A stretch of 64,000 nt of DNA, taken from NCBI GenBank assembly GCA_034189165.1, contig JAXHVN010000003.1:173953-237952 (forward strand), written 5' to 3'. This stretch comes from JAASSS01 sp021767745. GTDB taxonomy: Bacteria > Pseudomonadota > Gammaproteobacteria > UBA5335. The position numbers were made by a program, and so were the translations under genes. Position 1 is the first letter of the stretch, and every line of letters begins with the position of its first letter. Below are positions 36,399 through 44,550 of this stretch, piece after piece. The notes below the pieces were generated by a model. It had not been told where the DNA came from, made no database searches, and was given only the letters and a program-made list of their open reading frames with translations.

Positions 36399-36429
36399 CC
36401 GGCGCCGCGGCGTTTGCCCGCGGCGCCGG
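36399..36429. terminator. Strong hairpin between convergent genes
   Basis: CCGGCGCCGCGG and its exact complement form a 12-bp stem around a seven-base loop (36411-36417). It fills most of the 45-base gap between the ACAD stop (36386) and the SDR stop (36432). No T-run follows on either strand, so it may act as a bidirectional barrier or need Rho. Confidence 0.65.
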
Positions 36430-36431
36430 CC

Positions 36432-37217
36432 CTACTGCTGTGTGGTGCGCCCGCCGTCGACGGCCAGCACCTGCCCGGTCACGTAAGGCGCGGCCAGGAG
36501 ATAGGCCACGGCCTCGGCGATGTCCTGCGGCTCCCCCTGTCGGCGCAGCGCGATCCGCTGCAGGATCTGCGCCTGCGCCCCGGCCGGCGGAGGCGGCTCA
36601 CTCCACAGGATGCTCCCCGGCGCCACGGCGTTGACGCGAATCTCCGGTGCCAGCTCGCGCGCCAGCGCCGCCGTGAGCAGGGTCAACGCCGCCTTGGCCG
36701 CGCTGTAGATGGGATAGCCCTTCATCGGCCGCTGGCCATGCACGTCGGTGATGTTGACGATACTCCCCCCCTGCCGGCGCAGCCACGGCGCCGCTGCCTG
36801 GGCCAGGAAGAAGGGCGCCTTGGCGTTGACGTCGAACAGTGCCTCCCAGTCGGCAGGGCAGGCGGTATCCAGCGGCGTGGGGAAGAACGTGGAGGCGTTG
36901 TTCACCAGCGCGTCGATCCGGCCCCAGTGCTCTCCTACCGCCCGGCACAGTCGCGCCAGCTCGGCCGGCTCACGCAGATCAGCCTGCACGCGCAGCGTCG
37001 AATCCCCCCGTTCGGCCTCCAGCGCCTCGGCCAGCGCCGCCGCCGGCGCCACGGAGCGCGCGTGATGGATCGCCACGCGATACCCCCGGGCGTGCAGATG
37101 CCGCACAATGGCGGCGCCGATACGGCGCCCCCCGCCGGTGACCAGGGCGACGGGCGCCGCGGCCGCACTGTTCGTGACGATAGAGATCTCCTCCCGTGAC
37201 CGATCCGTCCGTGCCAT
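36432..37217 (-). CDS. SDR oxidoreductase, pteridine-reductase (FolM) like
   Basis: This short-chain dehydrogenase has the TGGGRRIG variant of the nucleotide motif, typical of pteridine reductases and FolM, the NNAS motif and the catalytic YSAAK (Tyr-x3-Lys). It probably reduces dihydromonapterin or dihydrofolate with NADPH. From ATG 37217 it has 261 residues, but that start has no ribosome site and overlaps the divergent methyltransferase. A strong GGGAGGAG (37188-37195 on this strand) stands six bases before an in-frame ATC at 37181, just upstream of the Rossmann fold, so the true start may be a non-standard codon there. Confidence 0.87.
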   Translation of the reverse strand: MARTDRSREEISIVTNSAAAAPVALVTGGGRRIGAAIVRHLHARGYRVAIHHARSVAPAAALAEALEAERGDSTLRVQADLREPAELARLCRAVGEHWGRIDALVNNASTFFPTPLDTACPADWEALFDVNAKAPFFLAQAAAPWLRRQGGSIVNITDVHGQRPMKGYPIYSAAKAALTLLTAALARELAPEIRVNAVAPGSILWSEPPPPAGAQAQILQRIALRRQGEPQDIAEAVAYLLAAPYVTGQVLAVDGGRTTQQ

Positions 37218-38368
37218 CGCCGCCGGCAGACGCGCTGGCCCACAGCGCCGCGCTGCAGGCGCGGATCGCCGAGCGGATCCGCAGGGCGGGCGGCGTCATC
37301 GACTTCAGCGAGTATATGCGGGCCGCGCTCTACGAGCCGGGCCTCGGCTACTACAGTGCCGGCAGCGCCAAGTTCGGTGCCGCGGGCGACTTCATCACCG
37401 CGCCGGAACTCTCGCCCCTGTTCGGTGCCTGCATCGCCGATCAGCTGGTGCCCCTGCTGCGGGACTGGCCGGATGCGCAGGTGCTCGAGCTTGGCCCTGG
37501 CAGCGGCGCACTGGCAATTGCCGTGCTGCGCCGGCTGGCGGCACGCCGCGCACTGCCCGCCCGCTACCTGCTGCTGGAAACCTCCGCCGACCTGCGCGCC
37601 CGGCAACAGCAGGCACTGACGGCCGCGCTGCCCGGCCTGGCCGGGCGTCTGCACTGGCTCGACGCGCCGCCACACGCGCCCTGGCGGGGCGTGGTGCTGG
37701 CCAACGAGGTGCTCGATGCGCAGCCGGTGAGCCGCTTCATGGTCACCGCCAGCGGCTGGCAGCTGCTCGGCACAGGGCTCTCGGACCATGGCTTCATCGA
37801 CCGTCCCATGCCGGCCCCGCCGGCATGGGCGGACCACCTGGCACGGCTGGCAGCGGCGCTGCCGGTGCCGCTGCCGGTCGGCCATCATGCCGAGTTCGAT
37901 CCCGCGCTGAACGCCCTGCTGAAGACCCTCGCCGCGCCGCTCGAGGCCGGCTGGCTGATGTTCATCGACTACGGCCACCCGCGCGCGGCCTACTACCATC
38001 CGAGCCGGCACCGCGGCACGCTGATGTGCCATTACCGGCACCGCGCGCACGAAGATCCCTACCTCTGGCCGGGACTGCAGGACATCACCGCCTGGGTCGA
38101 CTTCACCGCCCTGGCCGAGGCGGGGCATGCGGCCGGCCTCGAGTTGCTCGGCTACACCACGCAGGCCGGCTTTCTGCTGGGCGCCGGACTCGAGACATTG
38201 GCCGCCGAGGGCGCCGGCGACGCTGTCGCCGACTACCGGCAGGCGCAGCAGCTCAAGCGGCTGCTGCTGCCCAGCGAGATGGGCGAGCGCTTCAAGGTGA
38301 TGGTGTTGGGACGCCAGGCGCCGCCACCGGCGGCATTCGAGCGCATCGAACGGATCGAGCCGCTGTAG
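37196..38368 (+). CDS. MidA/NDUFAF7-type SAM-dependent methyltransferase
   Basis: This 390-residue protein belongs to the COG1565 family, which includes NDUFAF7/MidA, an arginine methyltransferase needed for mitochondrial complex I assembly. Motifs are the N-terminal IDFSEYMRAALYEPGLGYY, FGAAGDFITAPELSP, the SAM motif VLELGPGSGALA, VVLANEVLDAQPV and FIDYGHPRAAYYHPSR. Bacterial function is not settled. The GTG start at 37196 lacks a ribosome site, and the 5' end overlaps the divergent SDR frame if that begins at its ATG. Confidence 0.9.
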   Translation: MTDPSVPSPPADALAHSAALQARIAERIRRAGGVIDFSEYMRAALYEPGLGYYSAGSAKFGAAGDFITAPELSPLFGACIADQLVPLLRDWPDAQVLELGPGSGALAIAVLRRLAARRALPARYLLLETSADLRARQQQALTAALPGLAGRLHWLDAPPHAPWRGVVLANEVLDAQPVSRFMVTASGWQLLGTGLSDHGFIDRPMPAPPAWADHLARLAAALPVPLPVGHHAEFDPALNALLKTLAAPLEAGWLMFIDYGHPRAAYYHPSRHRGTLMCHYRHRAHEDPYLWPGLQDITAWVDFTALAEAGHAAGLELLGYTTQAGFLLGAGLETLAAEGAGDAVADYRQAQQLKRLLLPSEMGERFKVMVLGRQAPPPAAFERIERIEPL

Positions 38369-38443
38369 CGGGCCGCCCCCGCCCGCCGCCGGCAGTCGAT
38401 CGATGCGCCAAACCACGCAACGGACGCAGGAGCACGTGCAGTC

Positions 38444-39235
38444 ATGGACCTGACTCTCTGGATTCTGGCGCTGATCCAGGGCCTGACCGAGTTCCTGCCG
38501 ATTTCCAGCTCCGCGCACCTGATTCTGGTGCCGAAGCTGCTGGGTTGGGATGACCAGGGCCTGAGCTTCGATGTGGCCGTCCATGTGGGCACGCTGCTGG
38601 CGGTGCTCTGGTACTTCCGCCAGGAGTTGCGGCAGATGGGCGCCGGCTGGTGGCGCAGCCTCAGCGGCCGGGGGTTGGATCCCGACGGCCGGCTGGCCTG
38701 GACGGTGCTGCTCGCCACCGTGCCGGCCTGTGTCGCCGCGCTGGGCTTCGACGCCGCCATCGAGCAGCTGCGCTCGCCGATCGTGATCGCCTGGGCCACC
38801 ATCGGCTTCGGTCTGCTGCTGGGCCTGGCGGACTGGTTCGGGCCGCGCCGGCGGAACGAGCAGGCGCTCGGCTGGCGCGACGCCTTGCTCATCGGCCTGG
38901 CGCAGGCGCTGGCGTTGATCCCTGGCACCTCGCGCTCCGGCATCACCATGACCGCCGGCCTGGCGCTCGGCCTCACGGCCGCCGGCGCCGCGCGCTTCTC
39001 CTTCCTGCTGGCGATCCCGATCATCGCGCTGGCCGGCCTGCACGAGACCGCTGCGCTGATAGCCGAGCCGGCGCGCATCGGCTGGGGAGCGCTGGTCGGC
39101 GGGGCGGCCGTCTCGGGCCTCACCGCCTACCTCACCATTCATTATTTTCTGGCGCTGGTGGCGCGGGTCGGCATGTGGCCGTTCGTGGCCTATCGGCTGC
39201 TGCTCGGCGTGCTGTTGCTCGTCGTGTTCGCCTGA
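38444..39235 (+). CDS. uppP: Undecaprenyl-diphosphate phosphatase
   Basis: This 263-residue polytopic membrane enzyme (also BacA) recycles the lipid carrier for peptidoglycan by dephosphorylating C55-PP, and its overexpression gives bacitracin resistance in known species. The two active-site regions are LIQGLTEFLPISSSAHLILV and IPGTSRSGITMTAGL. About seven hydrophobic segments follow. CAGGAG lies upstream of the start. The 3' end overlaps cca on the other strand by 46 bases. Confidence 0.96.
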   Translation: MDLTLWILALIQGLTEFLPISSSAHLILVPKLLGWDDQGLSFDVAVHVGTLLAVLWYFRQELRQMGAGWWRSLSGRGLDPDGRLAWTVLLATVPACVAALGFDAAIEQLRSPIVIAWATIGFGLLLGLADWFGPRRRNEQALGWRDALLIGLAQALALIPGTSRSGITMTAGLALGLTAAGAARFSFLLAIPIIALAGLHETAALIAEPARIGWGALVGGAAVSGLTAYLTIHYFLALVARVGMWPFVAYRLLLGVLLLVVFA

Positions 39236-40374
39236 GCCGAACCCGCGTCCGCCAGCCCCCGGGCGATGGCGTCGATGCGCGTCCGGCGCAGCGCCTCGCC
39301 GACGGCCGGCCCGGTCAGCTGTGGCAGATCGAGGTCCCGGGCGCTGATGGCGCGGGCGAGCTCGCCTGCCTGTTCCAGCCGCCCGACGAGGCGGGGGTCG
39401 GTGCCGCAGGCGCGCCAGATCGCGCCCAGCACCGGCAGCCGTTCGGGCCGGCGGAAGGCATCGAGGCGCTCGAGCTGCGCCTGCAGACAGTCGGCCTCGC
39501 GGGCACAGGCCGGCGTGGGCGGCGGCATCGTCAGCACGAGTTCGACCGGCTCAGCGATCCGTCGCGGCGCGCGCAGCCCGGCGAGCCATCGTCCGGCAGC
39601 CTCGACGCCTAGCGCGGCGCCGAGCGCCAGCGCGCCGAGCCGCGCCGCCAGCGTCGCCTCCGCCGCCGACAGCGGCGGCGAGGCCGGCAACCCCGGCACG
39701 TGCTCGAGCGCGGCCAGGCCGGCCGGCAGTCGCGGCGCTGCCGCCAGCTCAGGCCAGAGCGCCCGGAGTGCGCCGAGTTCGAGCAGACAATCGAAGAACG
39801 CCCGCGGCTGCGCGCTCAGCAGCGCTTTGCGTAGCTCCTGCCAGACACGCTCGGCCGTCAGCTCGGCCAACTCGCCGCGGCGTACCATCTGGTGAATGAG
39901 CCCCGCCGTGCTCGGGTGCAGGCGAAAGCCCTGCGGCGCCAGCTGGGCCAGCAGCCGCGCCGCGCGCAGCACGCGCAGTGGGTCTTCGCTGAACGCGGGC
40001 GAGACGTGGCGCAGCCAGCGCGCCGCCAGATCGGCCTGGCCGTCATAGGGATCGATCAGGTGGCCCGCGTCATCCCGGGCCATCGCATTGATGGTGAAGT
40101 CGCGCCGCGCGAGATCCTCCGGCAGCGTCACCGCCGGCGAGGCGTCGATCGCGAAGCCGTGGTAGCCGCGTCCCGCCTTGCGCTCGGTCCGCGCCAGCGC
40201 GTACTCCTCGTGCGTGCGGGGGTGCAGGAACACCGGGAAGTCCCGACCGACCGGCCGAAATCCCTGCGCGGCGAGCGCCTCCGGGGTGGCGCCGACGACG
40301 ACCCAGTCGCGATCCTGTACCGGCAGGCCCAGCAACTCGTCGCGCACCGCGCCGCCGACGAGGTAGACCTGCAC
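39190..40374 (-). CDS. cca: tRNA CCA-adding enzyme (class II nucleotidyltransferase)
   Basis: This 394-residue protein adds or repairs the 3' CCA of tRNA. The catalytic head is clear: GGAVRDELLGLPVQDRDWVVVGA, GRDFPVFLHP, ARRDFTINAMA, DPYDGQADLAAR and EDPLRVLRAAR. The C-terminal part, which in E. coli is an HD phosphohydrolase, has no HD dyad here, so phosphatase/phosphodiesterase activity is unlikely. The GTG start overlaps the last base of the upstream gene's TAG. The frame upstream to 40707 lies inside that gene. Convergent with uppP. Confidence 0.93.
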   Translation of the reverse strand: MQVYLVGGAVRDELLGLPVQDRDWVVVGATPEALAAQGFRPVGRDFPVFLHPRTHEEYALARTERKAGRGYHGFAIDASPAVTLPEDLARRDFTINAMARDDAGHLIDPYDGQADLAARWLRHVSPAFSEDPLRVLRAARLLAQLAPQGFRLHPSTAGLIHQMVRRGELAELTAERVWQELRKALLSAQPRAFFDCLLELGALRALWPELAAAPRLPAGLAALEHVPGLPASPPLSAAEATLAARLGALALGAALGVEAAGRWLAGLRAPRRIAEPVELVLTMPPPTPACAREADCLQAQLERLDAFRRPERLPVLGAIWRACGTDPRLVGRLEQAGELARAISARDLDLPQLTGPAVGEALRRTRIDAIARGLADAGSAQANTTSNSTPSSSR

Positions 40375-41354
40375 TAGGTGCGCACGCGGTGTTCGGTGCT
40401 GCGCTGGCGCAGTCGGTAGCGGTGCCGGGCGGCCGGGTTGCGCGTGCCGAGATACGCCGGCGCCACGGCTTCCAGCGCCGTCGGCCGGATGCCGAAGGTG
40501 CTCGGCAGGGCATTGACGGTGCATACGCTGCCGGCGCGGGCAGAGGCATAGTTGTCGCGCGAGAACGGCTTGCCGGGCAGGTATTCGCCGATGTCTGCCT
40601 GCAGGCGCGAGAGGCGATCGGGCAGGCCGATGATCAGCCGCCGCTGGCCGCTGACGGCGGCGGTGTACTCCAGCAGTGCCTGCAGCGTGTAGCGCCGCGG
40701 GCCGCACAGCTCGTAGGCCTGCCCATCGTGCGCCTGCGGCTGCTCGGCGGCGCCGCAGAAGGCAGCCGCCACATCCTGCACATAGACCGGCGCGTACGTC
40801 GCCTCCGGGCAGGGCAGCGGGAAGATCGGCGTCAGGCGCAGCAGGCCGGCGAACCGGCTGAGGAAGGAATCGCCGGGCCCGAAGACCACCGAGGGCCGCA
40901 GGCAGGTGACCGGCAGCCGGCCGGCGCAGGCCGCGCGCACGGCCTGCTCGCCCTCGGCCTTGCTGCGCAGATAGTGGCTGGCGGCGTCGGCGTTGGCCCC
41001 CAGGGCGCTCATGTGCAGCAGATGTCCGGCGCCGGCCTGTGCGGCTGCCGCTGCGATTCGCCGGGCGAGCGTGACGTGGACGGCACGAAAGCCGGCGCCG
41101 TCATGGCCGCGTTCGTTGAGGATGCCGATCAGGTTGACGACGCAGTCGGCGCCCGCCAGGGCCTGTACCATGGCGGCCTCATCGCCCGGGTCCAGCGCTT
41201 CCAGTCGCACCCCCGGCAGGATGCGCAGCTCCCGGTGCCGCTCCGGGCGCCGGCTGAAGATCGTGACTGAATCGCCGCGGCGGGACAGGGCGCTGGCCAG
41301 GTGGCTGCCGATGAAGCCGGTGCCACCGAACAGGCAGGTGCGTCGTGCGTTCAT
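40374..41354 (-). CDS. NDUFA9-like atypical SDR (NAD-dependent epimerase family)
   Basis: This 326-residue protein has the extended Rossmann motif CLFGGTGFIGSHLASAL at its N-terminus and resembles the complex I NDUFA9-like bacterial SDR family. The typical Tyr-x3-Lys is recognisable as YLRSKAEGE. Function in bacteria is unproven; nucleotide binding and assembly or quinone-linked roles have been proposed for relatives. It overlaps cca by one base and is likely in one transcript with it. A highly basic C-terminal tail (RHRYRLRQR) is visible. Confidence 0.87.
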   Translation of the reverse strand: MNARRTCLFGGTGFIGSHLASALSRRGDSVTIFSRRPERHRELRILPGVRLEALDPGDEAAMVQALAGADCVVNLIGILNERGHDGAGFRAVHVTLARRIAAAAAQAGAGHLLHMSALGANADAASHYLRSKAEGEQAVRAACAGRLPVTCLRPSVVFGPGDSFLSRFAGLLRLTPIFPLPCPEATYAPVYVQDVAAAFCGAAEQPQAHDGQAYELCGPRRYTLQALLEYTAAVSGQRRLIIGLPDRLSRLQADIGEYLPGKPFSRDNYASARAGSVCTVNALPSTFGIRPTALEAVAPAYLGTRNPAARHRYRLRQRSTEHRVRT

Positions 41355-41384
41355 GAGGCCTCGCAGGTCGCTGTCGCAATCATT

Positions 41385-42653
41385 CTAATCCGCCGCCCCG
41401 TCGCGATGGCGTACCCGCCAGATCCGGCCTTGCGTCGAGTCGGCGATGAACAGGCTGCCATCCGGTCCGACGGCCAGGCCGGTGGGCCGGTAGCGCGCTG
41501 CGCCCGGCGAGTACAGCGTCGAGCTGCCGGCAAAGCCGTCGATGAAGGTTTCCCATGGACCGGCGTCGTCGTCCGAGAAGGGCACGAACACGACGCGGTA
41601 GCCCGCCTGTGGCAGCGGCGCGCGGTTCCACGAGCCGTGGAAGGCGATGAAGGCGCCGTTGCGGTAGCGCGCCGGGAACTGCTCGCCGTCGTAGAAGACC
41701 AGATCGTTCGGCGCCCAGTGGCCGGGGAAGGTGGCAACGGGTGTGTCGTACTCGCCGCAGCGCCCGCTCCGGCTCCCGTCGCCCCCATACTCCGGCGCGA
41801 GCAGGCGCCGGTCGGCATCGCTGTCGTAGTAGCAGTAGGGCCAGCCGAAATCGCTGCCGGGTGTGATGCGCAGCAGCTCCTCCGCTGGCTGGGCGGCACT
41901 GGTCGCCGTGTCGAACAGGTCGGGCCAGAGCTGATGCAGCTGGTCTCGCCCATGCTGGACGGCGTAGAGCGCATCGTCAGCTCGCCAGGCCAACGCCACG
42001 GCGTTGCGTATGCCACGCGCGATGTTCTCGCCCTCGCTGGCCTGCTGCGCCGGTCGATCGGCGGCGTACCGCCAGATGCCGGCCTGGCGTTGCCGTTGCG
42101 GACACGGTTGCTGGCCCGGCGAGCCTGGCTGACGACTGCGTTGCTGGCAGGCATTGGAGGGCGCGCCGACGTTCACGTACAACGAGTTATCGTGCAGCGC
42201 CAGGCTCTTGGCCGCGTGCTGCGACTGGCGCGGAAAGCCCTCGATCAAAGTCTGGGCGGGGCCGGTCGGCAGCGAGTCGGCGCCCAGCCGGTAACGACGG
42301 ACCGCCGTCTCGGTGCCGAGGTAGAGCACATCGCCGGCCAGCGCGAGCCCCGTGCCGCCGCTGTCGTCGAAGTGCTCGGTGACGTCCGCTCTGCCGTCGC
42401 CGTCGGTATCGCGCAGGACGGCGACTCCACCCGGCTCCGCCTGGCCCAGGCGGACCAGCACCGTGCCGTCCGGGCGCACGGCCAGATGGCGCGCCGGCCC
42501 GGTCTGCTCGTGGAACACATCGATGCAAAAGCCGGCCGGTACCGACAGGCCATCGACCGTTGTAGGGCAGGTCGCGGCCGCTGCGGTGCCGCAGAGCCCG
42601 AGTCCGAGCCAGAGTCCGAGCGCGAGCAGGCGAGGAGGCGTTGGCATGGTCAC
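41385..42653 (-). CDS. Secreted PQQ-type sugar/sorbosone dehydrogenase-like protein
   Basis: This 422-residue protein has a signal peptide (hydrophobic LLALGLWLGLGLC, cut after TAAAA) and a six-bladed beta-propeller of the soluble glucose/sorbosone dehydrogenase family. Features are FWDPY-like propeller blocks, EGENIARGIRNAVALAW, GSDFGWPYCYYD and FHGSWNRA. It probably oxidises a sugar or aldose in the periplasm with PQQ, but PQQ ligands cannot be proven by eye. The GTG start overlaps the acpH stop (GTGA) and has GGAG seven bases upstream, better than ATG 42647. Confidence 0.85.
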   Translation of the reverse strand: MTMPTPPRLLALGLWLGLGLCGTAAAATCPTTVDGLSVPAGFCIDVFHEQTGPARHLAVRPDGTVLVRLGQAEPGGVAVLRDTDGDGRADVTEHFDDSGGTGLALAGDVLYLGTETAVRRYRLGADSLPTGPAQTLIEGFPRQSQHAAKSLALHDNSLYVNVGAPSNACQQRSRQPGSPGQQPCPQRQRQAGIWRYAADRPAQQASEGENIARGIRNAVALAWRADDALYAVQHGRDQLHQLWPDLFDTATSAAQPAEELLRITPGSDFGWPYCYYDSDADRRLLAPEYGGDGSRSGRCGEYDTPVATFPGHWAPNDLVFYDGEQFPARYRNGAFIAFHGSWNRAPLPQAGYRVVFVPFSDDDAGPWETFIDGFAGSSTLYSPGAARYRPTGLAVGPDGSLFIADSTQGRIWRVRHRDGAAD

Positions 42654-43294
42654 GGTCGGTCTCCGGTGCGGGTCGCCGGGCGCGGCGAGGCGGGCTGCAG
42701 CCACCGGTTCTCGACCCCGCTGTGGGCGATCAGTTCAGGGAAGAAGGCCAGGAAGTCGGCCTCGAGCGCGGTATCGAGCGTCGGCAGTCGCGTCAGTGCC
42801 GCCGGCAGGTTCGCCGGCCGGCGCAGCCTGGCGTCCAGCGCCGCCAGTACCCGGCCGAGGCCAGCGGCATCGGCGTAGGCGCCCAGTCCGTCCACCGCCG
42901 CGAGCCGGGTCACGTAGCGGCTGGCGGTCGGGGGCATGAGCGCGCGCTGCGCGAGCAGGTCGGTGTAGGTCTGCTGGGTGAAGGCCGTCAGCGGGGCGTG
43001 GACGAAGCGCTGCCAATGGCGGCACAGGTAGTGATCGTAGAGCACGTCGGTGAGGATGCCGCCGTAGCGACGCCAGGGCGCGGGCCAGCGCTGGCGGCTG
43101 CGCCGATGCCGCGGATGGGCGTCGGTGTAGGCATCGATGCGTCGATGCAGGGCCATGCCCTCGCGCACGGCCGGCGGATAGGCCGCATGAATCGCCGGGG
43201 TGCCGAGCGAACCGCGGATGAAGTCGCCAAGCAGGTTGCCCAGCTGATGCTGCGGCGCGTCGCCGGAGAGCAGCAGGTGCGCGAGATGGTTCAT
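42650..43294 (-). CDS. acpH: Acyl carrier protein phosphodiesterase
   Basis: This 214-residue protein of the AcpH (DUF479) family removes phosphopantetheine from holo-ACP in E. coli. Features are the start MNHLAHLLLSG, LLGDFIRG, GMALHRRIDAYTDAHP and GGILTDVLYDHYLCRHW with likely metal-binding His/Asp residues. Length is typical (193-215). It is coupled to the downstream PQQ-type gene by a four-base overlap, though no functional link is evident. Confidence 0.9.
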   Translation of the reverse strand: MNHLAHLLLSGDAPQHQLGNLLGDFIRGSLGTPAIHAAYPPAVREGMALHRRIDAYTDAHPRHRRSRQRWPAPWRRYGGILTDVLYDHYLCRHWQRFVHAPLTAFTQQTYTDLLAQRALMPPTASRYVTRLAAVDGLGAYADAAGLGRVLAALDARLRRPANLPAALTRLPTLDTALEADFLAFFPELIAHSGVENRWLQPASPRPATRTGDRP

Positions 43295-43378
43295 GCGGGC
43301 TCCACAGGGTCGACGGCGCCTGCCCTAAAGCGGCCGCCGCGCGTGGCACTATGGTGCCAGTGGATGGAGGAACGGGAC

Positions 43379-43654
43379 ATGGCGAAGCCGCGGGTGCGGA
43401 TCCTCTACTGCCCGGGCTGCCGTTGGCTGCCGCGGGCGGCCTGGCAGGCGCAGGAGCTGTTGACGACCTTCGAGCAGGAACTGGGCGAGGTCGCGCTGGT
43501 GCCGGCCGCGCGGGGCACCTATGAGGTGTGGGTGGACGAACGCCGGCTGTTCTCGCGTGCCGAGGAGGGCGGCTTCCCGGAGCTGAAGCTGCTCAAGCAG
43601 CGGCTGCGCGACGAGATCGCGCCGGCGCGAGATCTCGGTCACAGTGATCGCTGA
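43379..43654 (+). CDS. SelT/SelW/SelH (Rdx) family thioredoxin-like protein
   Basis: This 91-residue protein has the Rdx fold signature near the N-terminus: RILYCPGCRWLPRA with Cys11 and Cys14. In selenoprotein W the second position is selenocysteine; here it is Cys, so no SECIS is needed. The C-terminal part (FPELKLLKQRLRDEIAP) is typical. It is probably a small redox protein using glutathione or thioredoxin; its partner is unknown. GGAGG is eight bases before the start. Divergent from acpH. Confidence 0.85.
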   Translation: MAKPRVRILYCPGCRWLPRAAWQAQELLTTFEQELGEVALVPAARGTYEVWVDERRLFSRAEEGGFPELKLLKQRLRDEIAPARDLGHSDR

Positions 43655-43881
43655 GGGCCTACCCGGCTGGTGCCGACAGCCGGCCTTGCCACGCGTTGGC
43701 CGAGCCGCGTGACGGGGCCCGGCTGCCCGCTGTGACCGCCGGGTCGTCGCGCCACGGCGCTTGCCTCCCGAGGTCCGCAGCGGCGTCCGCGAGGCGTGCC
43801 GGAGCGGACGCGGCGATGCCGGCTGGCGTGCGCTGGCGCGTCGCCGGCGGGCGACGGGTGCCGGCATCGCCGTCGCTCCGC

Positions 43882-43887
43882 TAGAAT
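43882..43887 (+). promoter_or_regulatory. Candidate -10 for the outer-membrane protein gene
   Basis: TAGAAT, 34-39 bases before the start at 43921, at the end of the 266-base gap 43655-43920. The rest of this gap is very GC-rich, with short inverted repeats but no recognisable gene. Confidence 0.35.
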
Positions 43888-43920
43888 CGCGCCGATCAAC
43901 GAACGCAAGGAATCTTCCGC

Positions 43921-44550
43921 ATGTTGGACTACCGGGCCGCCGCGGCACTCGTGACGCTGGGCGTGGCGCCGCTCGCCGGCGCCGAGCTGCTGAGCTACGA
44001 CTACATCGAACCGGCCTATGTGCTGGATGCGGAGCTCGAGGGCGAGGCTGCCACGCTGGACGGTGATGGCATCGCTTTCTCCGGCGCCAAGGCGATCGGC
44101 CGATACGCCTTCGTCGGCGGCGAGTTCATCAATCGCGATCTCGAGGTGCTGGGTCAGGAGTTCGGTTGGGACACCTCCGAGCTGTTCGCCGGCCTGCACT
44201 ATCCGCTGCCGGCCTGGCGCGAGGTCAGGGCCGACCTCTACGCCCGTGGCGGTTACGCCCGGCTGTCGGAAACGGTGTTCAGCCAGGACTGGGACGGCTA
44301 CGGCCTGGGGGCCGGCGTGCGCGTGGGCGTGGGCGAGCTGTTCGAGTTCCAAGCCGGCTTGACCCATCAGGATCTGGAACTCGACTCCAGCGACGGCGAG
44401 ACCTCGCGTACCGCCTACGAACTCGGCGCGCTGTACCAGTTCATCGACTGGCTCGGCGTCTCGCTCGCCTACCGTCACGGCGACTACGAGGACGAACTCG
44501 ACTTTCTGACGCTCGAGGAATGGCGTCTGGGCGCGCGGCTGACGTTCTAG
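43921..44550 (+). CDS. Putative outer-membrane beta-barrel protein
   Basis: This 209-residue protein has a signal peptide (about residues 1-21, cut after PLAGA) and a pattern of alternating hydrophobic and polar residues with many aromatic residues, ending in Phe (GARLTF), as in outer-membrane barrels. About eight strands could be drawn, for example YAFVGGEFI, ELFAGLHYPL, GYGLGAGVRVGV and WLGVSLAYRHG. It resembles OmpA-like or porin-like small barrels; function unknown. Its stop shares CTAG with the bcp stop. Confidence 0.75.
   Translation: MLDYRAAAALVTLGVAPLAGAELLSYDYIEPAYVLDAELEGEAATLDGDGIAFSGAKAIGRYAFVGGEFINRDLEVLGQEFGWDTSELFAGLHYPLPAWREVRADLYARGGYARLSETVFSQDWDGYGLGAGVRVGVGELFEFQAGLTHQDLELDSSDGETSRTAYELGALYQFIDWLGVSLAYRHGDYEDELDFLTLEEWRLGARLTF

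Noticed and set aside
43655..43920. Possible small gene in the 266-base gap before the barrel protein
   Set aside because: Frames in the gap lack ribosome sites and look like random GC-rich codons; only a -10-like TAGAAT is supported.
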